Shown here: one piece after another, positions 12,790-23,892 of the stretch
How positions within the stretch are numbered: position 1 is the stretch's first letter
Layout of the letters: each line of letters begins with the position of its first letter
Assembly (NCBI GenBank): GCA_964017145.1
Contig: OZ024848.1
Coordinates: forward strand, 3,629,835-3,693,834
From: Agrocybe praecox
Taxonomy: Eukaryota; Basidiomycota; Agaricomycetes; Agaricales; Agrocybaceae
Direction: 5' to 3'
DNA length: 64,000 nt
The notes under the pieces: model-generated
Told to the model about the DNA's origin: nothing
What the model saw: the letters and a program-made list of their open reading frames with translations, nothing else
Database searches by the model: none
Position numbers and translations under genes: made by a program

Positions 12790-15415
12790 CTACTTCTTGT
12801 GGCTAGACGACACTTTGGACTTGGACTTCACATTGGACTCCTTTGAGCTCTTCTTTTTCTCTTCTTTTTCCTCCTTTCCCTTGTTCTTCTCCTTTCCCTT
12901 CTCCTTCTCCTTTCTTTTTCCCTTCTTTTTCTCCTTTTCACTCCTTCTGTCTGAATCATCACCTGAATCATTGTTCTTGTCATCTCGCTGATTGCAGCGC
13001 ATCTTTGTCTTCTCCTTGTCCAACTTCTTCGTCAATGCACCAGGATCTACCAATGTCCCCTTCTGCTTCCAGATTTCCAAGTCCTTCATAGTATATCGGC
13101 GCTTTTCAACGCCCCATATATCCAAGTCTGTCGGCTTGGACTGATTGCCACCACGCTTCAACCAGCGCACCATGTCTGGATAGTTCTCCATGTTGTGCAT
13201 TGCCTTTGAGATATGCGAGTTCCAATATGCCTTTTTACCGAAGAGATTAACAAGCTCGGTCTTTTGAAAACCTTTGAATGGCCATTTGCCTTTCCTGCTC
13301 CGCTTCTGAAGCAGGGCCCAGGCATCCTGAAAGCCATTCCATTTGCGGTACCAGCCACGGAAATCACCCTCTAAAACTTTATGGGTGGCACTTGGATCCA
13401 CGTTCAAGGAACGGGCAACAGCAAGGTAAATGGGATTATTGCGAACATTTTCAGCGTAGTCATTGCCACTGTCAGAATATTCACCATCATCCATGACCGA
13501 AGAGACAGCAGTGGATGTAGCAGGAGCAGATGCATGGCGAGAAGGTGATACAGAGTCAGAGTTAACCTTTAGAAATCAACAAGTTAGTGAAAGAATAAAC
13601 TCAATATCTTGGTGAGCACACATACAATAAGAATCTGAGTAATCCATTCATTATTACTGAAAGTCCACTCAAGATCTTCTTCGTCAACCAAAGCACGCTC
13701 ATACCGTCCTCGAACAATCCAATCATTGTCCCAAGTAAAAACATGGAGATTATGCTCTGAAATATATGATTAGAGAATATATTAAGTTAAAAGCAAGACT
13801 TACTGCGGACTGGGGAATGCTTGTCTGCAATAGATGTCAATGCGGTTCTCAAAGAGCTTGTTTTGGGGTGCTTGAGAGTTTGCTTAGACATGCGAAGCAA
13901 GTTCCAGTCCAAAGGATCATCACTTGTAGAAACATAAAGGTGGACCTTTCCACATAGAGGTAGAAACTCCTCTTCCATGACAGTGTCCAAGTCTGCCATG
14001 TTGGGATGATTGCCTTGTGCTCGACCACGGAGGATACCACCATGAGTGCGTGATGCACCCCCTAATTCCTTGAGGCTAAGCCTTGGACTCTCAATGGTAG
14101 CATCTAACAATTATATTAATTCTACATAATTACAGGATGTAAATAATTTAAACTACCTTGATCAGGTGGGGCCGGACCAATGGCTTCAAGACCAGCCGAG
14201 GTGGTGGAGACTACACCTGGCTGGTCTTGAGCAGCCGAGCCTGCGGCATCGACAGGGACTTTACCTGGTGGGGCCACCTCTGTGACAGGGGTGGTGTTGG
14301 GGGCAACGGATGCGGTGTCGAGGGAGGTGGGTGTGCTGTCGTGGACAGTGGATGTGGTGACATGGGCGGTGGCAACACTCTGGGAGGTGGTGGAGGTGGT
14401 GACGAGGGCGGTGGTGGCGCTCTGCAGGGCGGTTGTCGTGTTGTGGGCGTTGTATGCGCTCTGCGTGGTGGCCGTTGGGTTCGCCTTGTTGGTTACGGAG
14501 GCCTCCTGGTCGTCGTGCTTGCTGGTGTTCGTGCTGTTGTCTGTTGTTGTTGTTGTCATCACCCTGTCGGTCCCCTTGTCGTTGTTGGTGCTGTCGTTGT
14601 CGTTAGAGGGGGCATCGAGAGCGGGGGTGGCCCGTTCCTGATGGCGAGCCTTGGTGGGTGGTCCTACAGCCGTGCGTGGGCGCTCATTGTCGGTGTCAGT
14701 GGTGTGGTCGTCATTGCTGTCGCTGTCGTTCGCGGTGGTGTGGTTGTCGACGTCCATGGCGTCGGTGGTGGTGGTGGTGCTGCTGCTGTGGCCAGTGTCG
14801 CTGTTCGAGTCGCTGGCGTCGCTCGTTTTTCCGCGGTGCTTGTCGTGTGTGTCGTCGTCCGTGTTGCTGTTCGAGTTGCTGGCGTCACTTGTCTTGCCGC
14901 GGCGTTTGCCGTGTGTGTCGTCGTCGCTGCTGGTGCTGTCGTCGTCGGTGTCGTCGGGCTTCTTGGACGCGCTCGCGCGCACACGAGGTGGTGGGGCGAT
15001 GGACAACCCGCTGTCGCCCAGCTCGTGCGCGGTTTTCCTATGTGAAAAGCGTGTCATTTGATTTTTTTTTAGGGGGTTGGGGGTACTCACTGGGTTGATT
15101 TTGCTGCCTCCTGGGCAGCCGCATCCTCGAGCGCCTTCTCGGCGCCTGTTTTCCTGTTGAAATGGGTAGGGAGGAGGTGAGAGAGGGACAGGGTTTGCGT
15201 GCTTATCTGGCTCCCTTCTCCTTTCTGGCCTTCTTTCCCTTCGTTTTCTTCCCATCTCGTCCGCCTCGCGCTTTCGGCTTGTCATCCTCTTCCTCGTCGA
15301 CCGCCGGTTTCGGTTTCTTGTGCGGTTTGTCGCTAGCGGTCGTGTTTGCGCGCTTACGACTTGTCGATGGAGGTGGTGACTTGCGGGCTAGGCCGCTGCG
15401 GTTGGTGGACGGCAT
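12790..15415 (-). CDS. Second gene of the KDZ element, unknown function
   Basis: Minus-strand exons 15037-14157, 14103-13804, 13756-13626 and 13566-12790 join in frame through GT-AG introns of 46-60 bp. Upstream, an ATG at 15415 opens a Lys/Arg/Pro-rich exon (70 codons) whose donor I cannot place, so the N-terminus is uncertain. The order is a basic N-terminus, about 250 residues very rich in Ser, Asp and Thr, a folded middle (ESPRLSLKELGGASRTHGGI; DNDWIVRGRYERALVDEED), then DFRGWYRKWNGFQDAWALL and a highly basic Lys/Glu tail. It ends only 66 bp from the transposase start. Its place inside the terminal repeats suggests an accessory role, such as DNA binding, but nothing proves it. Confidence 0.5.
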
Positions 15416-15880
15416 GGTATGGGGGAGTAGTGGTGGGCAAGATGAGGGAAGGAAGGAAGGGCCACGGCGTTGGTTGAGCGCTGACGTGGCCTCGGTTGGT
15501 TACCAAACGCGCCGGTTCTAAAAATAGCCGATCCGGCCGATCCGTGTGCGCGCGTAACTTCGACAACGATTTACCTAGCGAGAATTTGACGAACTAGGAC
15601 GTTCTATATATTGTTAGATTCGGATGAATTAGGAGATTCCGAATATCTAATTTTTTTCTTATATTTCGGCTTTCCCCACAGTGAAATATCGAGATCTTTG
15701 CATCTTTCACTATAATTCAGCTCTGTGTGACATTGGTGACACCTAAAAACATCTTTCTGAGACAATTTGAATGATTTAGATGTAATAATATATGGAGAAT
15801 ACTATGTGATGAGCCAGTGCTTTCTAATGTGGCCCTTGAGGTACAGGTATATAGCTACTTTAAGATAGCTAAATTTTAAA

Positions 15881-15968
15881 GCCTCTATGGTGCAGTTGGA
15901 AAGCTGTCCGTAGTTATATCACATGACCTCTGGCAAGGCTCTGGGTTCGATTCCCATTGTCTCCACCA
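15881..15968 (+). other. tRNA-like sequence with Pol III boxes inside the KDZ element
   Basis: An A-box-like TGGTGCAGTTGG (15888-15899) and a perfect B-box GGTTCGATTCC (15944-15954) are in tRNA order, followed by ACCA and a T5 run at 15971. The T arm folds with one mismatch, but I cannot pair an acceptor stem, so it is more likely a tRNA-derived relic or SINE head than a working tRNA gene. Confidence 0.35.
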
Positions 15969-16256
15969 CATTTTTCTTTAATTGTAAAGCCTTTGGTCAT
16001 GTGATCTGACTGTGGGTCTGAGCAGTTCTGAATGGTTTCACTCGGTCGTCAGATAGGAATTGGAGCTCGGAAAGCTGAGCTGTCTGACCAGTTCTGATCT
16101 GTCTGAGTGATTCTGATCAGAAATGCTTGGACTTTTGGGGGGTCTTTCTCAGCCAAATGGCTGAGAGGAAAATCCTAAATTTCCGCTCAGAACTGCTCAG
16201 ACAAGTCAAAAGTCTGACCAGTACCGCTTGGTAAATGTGGCTCAGAGTAAAGACCT

Positions 16257-16266
16257 CGTTTCCTGC
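16257..16266. repeat. Right target-site duplication of the KDZ element
   Basis: Second copy of CGTTTCCTGC, directly after the right terminal repeat (CAGAGTAAAGACCT). The integrase reading frame resumes here. Confidence 0.8.
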
Positions 16267-17232
16267 AGGTTGCAGAAATAGTAAGCCTCAGCTACACCCG
16301 TCAGCCACACCGTCCATATCTGACTTTTTTTTAAACAGCATAGGAATTTGTTCCAGGCACAAGAGTGGACCGCCCTCAGACAAAATGTGAACGACATGAT
16401 TGAACAATTGGACGACGCAGAGTTGCAATCTGCTGATCCTCCTGATGGACCACCAATAGAGGTCGTGCGGCATGTTTGTAACGGTAAAAAAGGGCGACCG
16501 AAAGTTGAGATAAACGCCGATGTCTTGCGTGAAACCCATCATTTGAGAGGCAATGCTGATCTCGCACGCGAGTTCGGCTGCAGCTCGCGAACAATAAGAT
16601 GAAGGCTGCTTGAGGTGGGCCTCGAAACGGCTGGAGAACCGGTTTATACCCTTTCCATAGACGGCACAAACGCCCGACAATATCGACCCCGTCGTGCCAA
16701 CCGACATAACATCTCTGACGAAGAATTGGACCAGCGCATGCAAGAAATTTTGCAAGACTATCCCAACTTTGGTCGCAGCATGATCCTTGGCATTTTTCGA
16801 TCTACGGGTCTGAACGTTCCCCGCGCGCGTGTGGTTGCCTCGTATATCCACATCCACGGCGCCCCGAATGTCTTCGGAGACCGTACAATCCAACGACGAG
16901 TGTACCGCGTGGCTGGATCCAATTCACTCTGGCATCATGACGGACAGCATGGTTTGTGGCTGCTTTCCCTAACCGTCAGAGTGCGCGTTTTGACCTTTAT
17001 CTTGGGTACAGGTCTTATCAAGTATAAAATGGTTATTCACGGGTTCATCGACGGCCACTTGCGGTTTATTGTCGGTCTTCGCGTGAACAATAACAATCGT
17101 GCATCCACTGTACTCAATGTTTTTGAAAAGGCGGTGGAAAAACATGGTGTGCCTAGTCGAGTGCGAGGCGATCATGGTGTGGAGAATACCAAAGTGGCGA
17201 TATGGATGGAGCAGCACAGGGGTGCTTGTCAG

Positions 17233-17242
17233 GTCTCTCTCT

Positions 17243-17281
<39 letters not shown>
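17233..17281 (+). repeat. (CT)n microsatellite in an integrase intron
   Basis: A nearly pure CT run of about 45 bp forms the 5' part of the 88 bp intron 17233-17320. The intron still has a GT start and a TTTTAG end. Confidence 0.9.
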
Positions 17282-17282
<1 letters not shown>

Positions 17283-18075
17283 CTTTGTCCTTGTTGGTGG
17301 CCTTGTCACACTGATTTTAGTGTTGCCCTGACAGTGCTGAACATGGTTCCTATATATTTGGCCGGTTGGTAATGAATGCTTCGCTGCAAAGAAGATATTG
17401 ACTTACAGTATGTAGGAGTATCCATAACACTCGAATCGAACGTCTCTGGTACGATGTAACTCGCGGTTTTGGTCAGAAATGGAAGAACTTTTTCAAGGAC
17501 CTTGAACTACATAACGGCCTTAATCCTGCGGATCCCAACCATATATGGCTTCTTCACCACATCTTTTTGGATGATATCAACGCTGATGCCGAACAATGGG
17601 TTGCAGGTTGGAATAATCATTCTATGCGTCTACCAGCAACTAGGTCCAGATCCCCGCGCGACATGTATCTCTTTAGTTTCATCTGCGATGGCACCAGAGG
17701 TATTCACCCTGCCAACAACCCCGTAAACGATGACGGCGAAGCTCTGCAGGACCTGGGTGCATACAGAATCGATTGGGAAGAAGCCGAAAGGCCAGAAATA
17801 CAGGAACAAATGCGCGCAGAGTACCCAGACGAGTTGAATGTAGACGAGTTGAATGTCGAGCAACCAAATATTCCAGCAGGCCTACCACCACGAATGAACG
17901 AAGTAATATGCGAGCCACCAGAAGGTCCCCTCCCTGATGAATGGGTTGCTATTTTAGACCAACATCTCGCTGTTCGAGTCAATATGCGATCGCGCAACAT
18001 GGCTGTCCGCCGTTCGATGTGGCAGGAAGGGTTGAACATCTTCAACTCTTTCTTGCGACAACTGTAAAGTCTAAG

Positions 18076-18285
18076 AAATTATTGCTATATGTTAGATATA
18101 TACGCACAAAAACAGTAACTTACAATGACTCACAATACAACACATTGCTTCGCTTTCGAGCATTTCAACCATGTTTCCATCAAGATTTTTTTTTTCTCAG
18201 AAAATATTGCTATATGTTAGAAATATACGCACGAAAATTGTAACATACAATCCACGCTCACAATACATTGCTTCGGTTTCAAGCG
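18076..18285 (+). repeat. Two direct repeats of about 85 bp after the integrase gene
   Basis: 18076-18161 and 18201-18285 share the order TTGCTATATGTTAGA, ATATACGCAC, TACAAT, CTCACAATACA and CATTGCTTCG. They begin 9 bp after the integrase stop. They could be 3' UTR repeats or subterminal repeats of the cassette. Confidence 0.7.
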
Positions 18286-18497
18286 AGGAATTAAAACCTA
18301 TCTAGAACATGCCCGCTGGAGGTTATCATTTGCTTGAGTAGGTATCTAACATTCTGATTTATTATTTAAAATTATTTAAAATTATATGTACAACTCGCAA
18401 TTCTAATGACATGCAAGGAAAAGAGAAGAAGGAAAGAGGTTGAAGCCAGCTGGTCGAACGGTTAGGCCAATGATGTTTAGGGCAGGGACTAAGTGAT

Positions 18498-18526
18498 GTC
18501 ATAGGTTCTCAGAGAGAACCTATGAC
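18498..18526. repeat. Perfect 13 bp hairpin
   Basis: GTCATAGGTTCTC, loop AGA, then GAGAACCTATGAC. It lies in a 900 bp gene-free stretch (18068-18975). A tRNA-like A-box (TGGTCGAACGGTTAGG, about 18451-18466) is nearby, but no B-box follows in the right place. Confidence 0.55.
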
Positions 18527-18975
18527 GTGGCCTGGCCGGCTAATTCGGAAGACCCCACCCTAAAGTGGCGAATGTTAGGTAGGGCCGAACTCCGTCCTTG
18601 GTTTCTTTCTTCTTACCAACATGTTTTATTAACTATATAACGTTATATTTAGTATCCTATTGACCTTTTGTAATCGTACAATACAGTTATCATAATATTA
18701 TACAAAAATCACAAGTGAGTTTACTGGCTCATATTTGAGACGGTCAAAATTATTAAAAATTTTTAATAGTGTCTGAATTCGCGCCAGTTTCACGTATGGC
18801 GTCTTCGATTGTGAAAAAGGTCCCTTTCTTGACCGACATACTGCATAGAGAGGGTTGTCTCCAGCAAATATGCCAGTGGCAACCTGAGGGCACGAATTAC
18901 GGCGATCTTGGGGTAGGTCTTCATTCGTCCTCAAAATAACTTGTGGCTTATTGATATGGAAATCTTGCACAGAAC

Positions 18976-21900
18976 ATGCCCCACCAGCTCGCGAAATACG
19001 AATCCAAACTTTTTGGGTTCTCTGGTGTTTCTCGTACATTGTGCAATATGCAAGGAATTCTCGGGATAACAAATCAAATGGCACCCCGAAACGCACTCAT
19101 GGATGACAACCCACAATTTCCCTCTAAATGGTCGCCCCAAGACGCCACTCAGGTAGCTGGATTATTCTGCGCATACAAGTTGGTGGATGTGTACGCATTC
19201 ATCAACCAAATGGCACCTTTATACGACGGACCAATTCGTAGAGGACTGGTGGATATCTCGCATCATAATCTCGCATCGGTAAGGCATTTTTATTTTGATG
19301 TCAATAGGTTCAACAAGTTAACTAACATTCAATGTCACAATAGGTACTTGATCCTATGGCTGACTGGCCGTCTCTTTTAATTAATTTCAGAGACAAGATG
19401 GCCAGAATGAGAGCACAAAGTAGCCCCGCACTGGACAGCGCGTTCCTGCCCCATGTACGTTTGTTCAAACGAATGACAACAGTCCAGGCGGGGACAGATT
19501 TTTCTAAAGTGCTTCATAATTTCCTGGCTGCGGCCATTCATATCGCCTTTATTAAAATGCCTCGGCAAAATCAGGAGGCAATCCCAGACATACCTGATGG
19601 TTGCATTACGAGGTACGCGCTCTTACCACTCGAACTCGAGCAGTTGTTTGACACTTGTTTTCCAGTGAACAGTCTGGCGATGGAGGCTTTGCCATTGATT
19701 TCGACAACGCAGAAACCAAGTACTTAAAGTCGATTTGCTCGAGTACCACCAAAGGAGGGGCCGGTGCCCTACGAGCAGCCCTCCAATTCGCATTATTGGT
19801 CTCCCCGATCATTCTCTTTGTGCCCAAAAAACTCACAAAAAAAGGTTGGAACAGGAAAAGCATGCTGGATACGTGTTTAATTCTAGGCTGCATGAAACCC
19901 AAACTCCTCTTGTCAGTTGAACGCGCAGTCTGGCAAACTCTTTTTAAGATGTCGTTGGGAAGAGATGACCCGGCTGCCTTATTAATGACCCTGGTTTCGA
20001 GCTTGCCATGGTCAGAAATTGTATCATGCAGGGAAACAGTGTTATGGGAAAGGCACTGGTTCGACACAAGGCCTCTGGAAGAATTAGGGTCCGCAAAGTC
20101 TGCCACGGAAACACGGCGCGCCACAGCAGTAGCGAGTCAGCGTAGGGAGGTGATGGAAGAACCGTTAGAGGAGGGAGAGATCAGAGAAGATCTGCAAATT
20201 GAAGTAGTCATGTGCAAGGAATCGTGTGATTCTCCTACTGCAAACATGGAAGTCGACACGGACGAAAAATCACCAGATGCAAGAAGAACGGAGCAGCATG
20301 TCGCTATTGCAGACGATCCAGATCTTGACAGCAAAGATGAAGGCGAAGAGTCAAAAGGGGCCAAGCCAGGTGCTACAATTGATAGGGAGGCCAGCGCTGA
20401 TGAAGAGGGGGTATCAGAATCAGAAGGCCCAGAGCAAGAGGAAGAGGTCGTCATTGATGTGGAGGATGATGGACGACGACAAACTGCATCGTCCGACGAG
20501 CTCAGCCAGGATTTGGACAGGTCTGAAGATGCCGGAAGTGAAAATGAGGATATGTTGGTTGACAAACATCGAGAGCCAAACAGCGAAGATGAATCCATGA
20601 ACATTGATGACGAAGATAGGAGCGTCATTTCGGTTGAACTTCCTTCACGATGTTTGAGGGAAAGAATTAGGCATATAGATCAGATTGGCGGACGACGTCA
20701 TCCGTATCGATTTTCGCAAAGTGCGCAAAAGAAACGACGACGTGTTACATCTACAACTATTGTGGTCGAAGAAGAAGAGGATTTGGATATGATGCTCGAG
20801 AACGAGCCAATATTCTTAGGAGAAGGGACGTCAGACAGCCCTTTTCAACTTGAAGAGCTTTGGGAACCACTTGACCTGGAGGAATTTGTGAGTATAATTT
20901 TTTTTGCCTTTCTTCTTAATGCAATCTAAACAATTAACAGAAAGTCAAGGTCGAGGATAGAGATAATTTAAATCGGCCACCTTCGCGACCAGTGAGTATC
21001 CATGTATTGCGCACAAGCATGTATTCAAGTGGTATGTCCTTCAGAAAATCAAGTCGGACGATGGTTTTACTTTTTATGGGCCCTACGGCCACAAGTATGA
21101 ATATAAGCCAATTTTCCATGTGAGTAAGCTGTTGGCCTCACGCTGGCACGGACTCATTTTTGCGAAACAGTATCCCAATTTGCGTGGCCAATTTCAACAG
21201 TACTGCGATGCCGTAGAGATTCATTATCACAATGGCCAACTGAGACACTTGTACGATCCTGACGCATCAACTTTCAAGATCGTTTCGAAGAACGACTTTG
21301 GACTGAAGACTGAGCTCGAAAAAATAACGATGCTTCAAAACCATCACATTGTGATACCGGATTATAACACAGAGGATATGATGTTTGACAGTCAGGCTTT
21401 GCGTCGGCTTCAGCCCCTGAAAAATAGCATTACTATGCGAGGTATTCAATTTATCTAAGTTACACATGATCTGCTCTGACAATTATATACAGATTATTCA
21501 AATAAAACGGACACTGGTTATGCACTGGTGTCAGGCACTCTCCAGGATATCTTGGACAACGAAGGCGATGTCAATGGACGTGCCTTGGAGGCCATAGACA
21601 TTCCGCGGTGGAGGGCTGACATGCATACCGACGCGCTTGCCACAGATTTAATAGCATGGGAACATACACGAGGAAGGCCTGGGTCTGGCCATCTCAGCGA
21701 GTTCCCAATCGGGCATATGCGATGTGCAACTGTGAGCACGGAAGGGAGTATGGCTGAGATTGGTATGGTCGGAGACGGCCTCAACGTTTGTGTGGATTGT
21801 GTACTCGGAAAGAAACTTATCATCGTCAACACGGGTGATCATGCAGCCAGGGTCGCAGGACGTGATGCTGTCCCTAATGCATCTGGGGATCTAGAGGCCA

Positions 21901-22832
21901 TGGTTTTGCCCGCTGGTTCGAGGATGTGCGTGTTTCGTTTTGATTTTTTTTTTTCTTTCGTTTTTTTGAATTTTGAATTTTCTTGACATCTGAACCAGAT
22001 TTGTACGGGCCAACACTCTCATAACTATATGCTCAATGTCGTCCGGTATTTCGCACATGAAGTACTTCTATTCAACAGCCACGATGAAGAACACGAACTT
22101 GTCCCTTATTCATACATTCCTCAAGCCCATGGACGTGATCAATAGTTTGCATACGCCTTCTCGATCACTACTCAGCCAGATTGCTCAGTTTTACTACCTG
22201 GGCTTGGTTGAAAATCTCCTTGACATTACAGGTAAGTTTGCACAATGATAAGTAGCGTTCAAACCAATCAAATTCCTGTAGATCCGGAATCTTTTAATTT
22301 GCCAAGATTGGACAGTTTCGAAGGGGCGTTGAACTTGCTCAGCTTGTGCAATGTCGTAATTTTGAGCAATGTTTTGGATGCCAGGACATACAGGGCCCCC
22401 AGCCAGAGACTCGAACAAGACGCTACTCCAAAGGAGTATAAGAGAATGCTGCAATATGATCTCAATGCACTGTCACGGCGGGACAGGGAAGTGGCTTGTT
22501 TTGCACGTGGGATTGCATTGCAGCTTTTATTTTGGTTCAATGCAACTTATGCGGTGCGGGATACGAGAACCGACGAAGACGTTCCTGATACTGGCGCATA
22601 TCTATTAGCCTGGCAATCCTTTGCAATTATGCGTGGCAGGCGAAGCAATGAAGAGACCGGAATTGTAGGCGTGCCGCACTGTTCTATTGAACTTTTGAAC
22701 AGACAGGTCTTAAATGTTCTTGAACGATATCCACTTGCCCTCACGCTGTTCAATCAAGGACATGCTTCCATAATGGGTACAACTCCTATGGCGTACGAAG
22801 AAGATATGGAGTACTATAAGGTGGAACGCTGA
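18976..22832 (+). CDS. Large unknown protein, acidic centre and weak cupin/JmjC-like region
   Basis: Eight exons join in frame: 18976-19278, 19344-19612, 19666-20887, 20941-20991, 21045-21441, 21493-21925, 21999-22231 and 22282-22832, giving 1152 residues. Residues 1-330 look helical. Residues 350-560 are strongly acidic (many Asp/Glu/Ser), with a basic patch QKKRRRV near residue 560. Residues 740-900 recall the fungal JmjC/cupin pattern: VGDGLNVCVDCVLGKKLIIV, VLPAGSRMFVRAN and SGISHMKYFYSTATM correspond in order to the hydrophobic strands and the GGHFYS-like segment. A clear HxD iron-binding motif is not present, so if it is a JmjC relative it may be catalytically dead. I chose the first ATG of the open frame. 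It is on the same strand as the cassette and about 900 bp after it. Confidence 0.58.
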
Positions 22833-23329
22833 GCCATACAGAAGGATTTTTCTAGTAAGTTTGCTAACCCCGCAAAAATAATGAAGTTGTCTAACCTGGT
22901 CTCCTTCATAAAAGAAACGCAGGACTTCCACAGATTGGGATTAACCCCCCTGGACAAAATTTATTACAAAGGCCTTAGCATGCGGATTCATGGACACAAT
23001 GGGCAGGAAAATCGTCGACAAGAATAGCTACAACGTGATTAAAGGGACAACCAAAATAACGTAGTGGTGGCTGGCACTTAGGTTCCTTTCTCTACTCCGC
23101 ATTTGATTGTATGCATAAAAATACATCGATACAATGAGTCCTAATGTAAGGCCATCTCAACGATAACAAATCAGTAAAGTAAGTTGCATTGCGATAAGGT
23201 AAGTCATCAAATATATGATCATGAAAAAAAATCATACTACGAGTACTGTCTGTGCTGTCAACGGTAAGCACTTCTCAGCTCGGCGTATTTCGAATACTTT
23301 CGCTGATTCAGCCATCCAGCTCTCCAACG
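22833..23329. other. Intergenic stretch, no feature seen
   Basis: A/T-rich spacer of 497 bp between the acidic-centre gene and a possible small gene. I see no gene, repeat or RNA signal in it. Confidence 0.4.
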
Positions 23330-23738
23330 ATGGCGACGCGAATGCGCACAGGCAATTGTGATTCACCTAACTTCGGTAAACCGATTCTAGAACACTATTT
23401 GTGTGCTTCACAAGACTGTGGTAAGTAAAATGATGTTTCTGTCACTCACAGGAAGCGCAGACTCACCTTTGTCACCCAGTGTCGTCGTGCTCGAACGCAC
23501 CATGCATTGATTCAACCTACGGTGAGTGATTTTTGTGTATGATGGACGGATGGTACTGAACTGCTGGGTTTTAGTCGATCTGTATCGCGTTTTCACGCGA
23601 CGACTGCAAGAAACAAGAACTGAAAGTGTACATAAGGTAAGTAAATTCAATGACTCGAGACAGGATTTGACTCACCTTCAGCCTTGTTACGCAGCTACGA
23701 TGTTCTCAACCAGGCCAAACCCTACACAAACGCGGTAG
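23330..23738 (+). CDS. Possible small Cys-rich protein from four short exons
   Basis: ATG at 23330. Exons 23330-23420, 23480-23521, 23575-23636 and 23682-23738 join in one frame with introns of 59, 53 and 45 bp. Donors are GTAAGT, GTGAGT and GTAAGT; acceptors end CAG, TAG and CAG. The product is 83 residues with a Cys cluster (NCDSPNFG, CASQDCVSSCSNAPC). There is no obvious signal peptide. Four short exons staying in frame is suggestive but could happen by chance. A diverged copy of the second exon occurs at about 23825-23860, so the locus may be internally duplicated. Confidence 0.35.
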
Positions 23739-23892
23739 AAAGGACTCGGTAAGTTGATATCACAGAGGGGTAAGGTCGATGCTGACTTTGTTACGTTGTG
23801 AAGTGCGCACGAAACGGGTTCGTTTGACAGCGCATCGTCGTGCTCCAACACGCCATACCGTCAGCAGTCGGCCTCAGAGCGAAGGTGAGGTG

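Larger units (their letters stand above)
10272..16256 (-). mobile_element. KDZ-type DNA transposon, 5985 bp
   Basis: The ends are imperfect inverted repeats. The left reads AGTACTTTACTCTG and the right, reverse-complemented, AGGTCTTTACTCTG; similarity continues for about 45 bp (ACCAACCGG against ACCAAGCGG). Both ends hold clusters of the motif TCTGA(C/G)CAG (10309-10400 and 16015-16220). It carries two minus-strand genes: a transposase with CxC5/CxC6-like cysteine clusters and an upstream gene of unknown function. KDZ (Kyakuja-Dileera-Zisupton) elements are known from basidiomycetes. The transposase has an internal stop, so this copy is probably not autonomous. Confidence 0.8.
9462..18067 (+). 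pseudogene. Integrase-core (DDE) protein gene, split by a KDZ transposon
   Basis: The 5' part has exon 9462-9611, a likely exon from 9661 (its 3' junction is uncertain) and an open stretch at about 10026-10271 ending RRDVLRFLQ. The frame resumes after the insert at 16257-16280 and continues in exons 16339-16951, 17012-17232, 17321-17364 and 17416-18067. The integrase core shows a first Asp in LWHHDGQHG (split by a 60 bp intron), [10 protein letters not shown], a second Asp in [10 protein letters not shown], and a Glu in HNTRIERLWYDV, then GWNNHSMR. An upstream helix-turn-helix-like segment (DLAREFGCSSRTIR) precedes it. This matches the integrase-core proteins widespread in Agaricomycetes. It is broken twice: by the transposon, and by an in-frame TGA at 16600-16602 where Arg is expected. 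The catalytic triad itself survives. In the family the core would cut and join DNA ends, but mobility of these genes is an inference. Confidence 0.72.

Noticed and set aside
14158..15045. Plus-strand frame of 295 codons, Gly/Val-rich
   Set aside because: It is the antisense of the Ser/Asp/Thr-rich exon of the KDZ element's second gene. GTC/GAC-type repeats keep several frames open, while the minus strand has the consistent splice sites.
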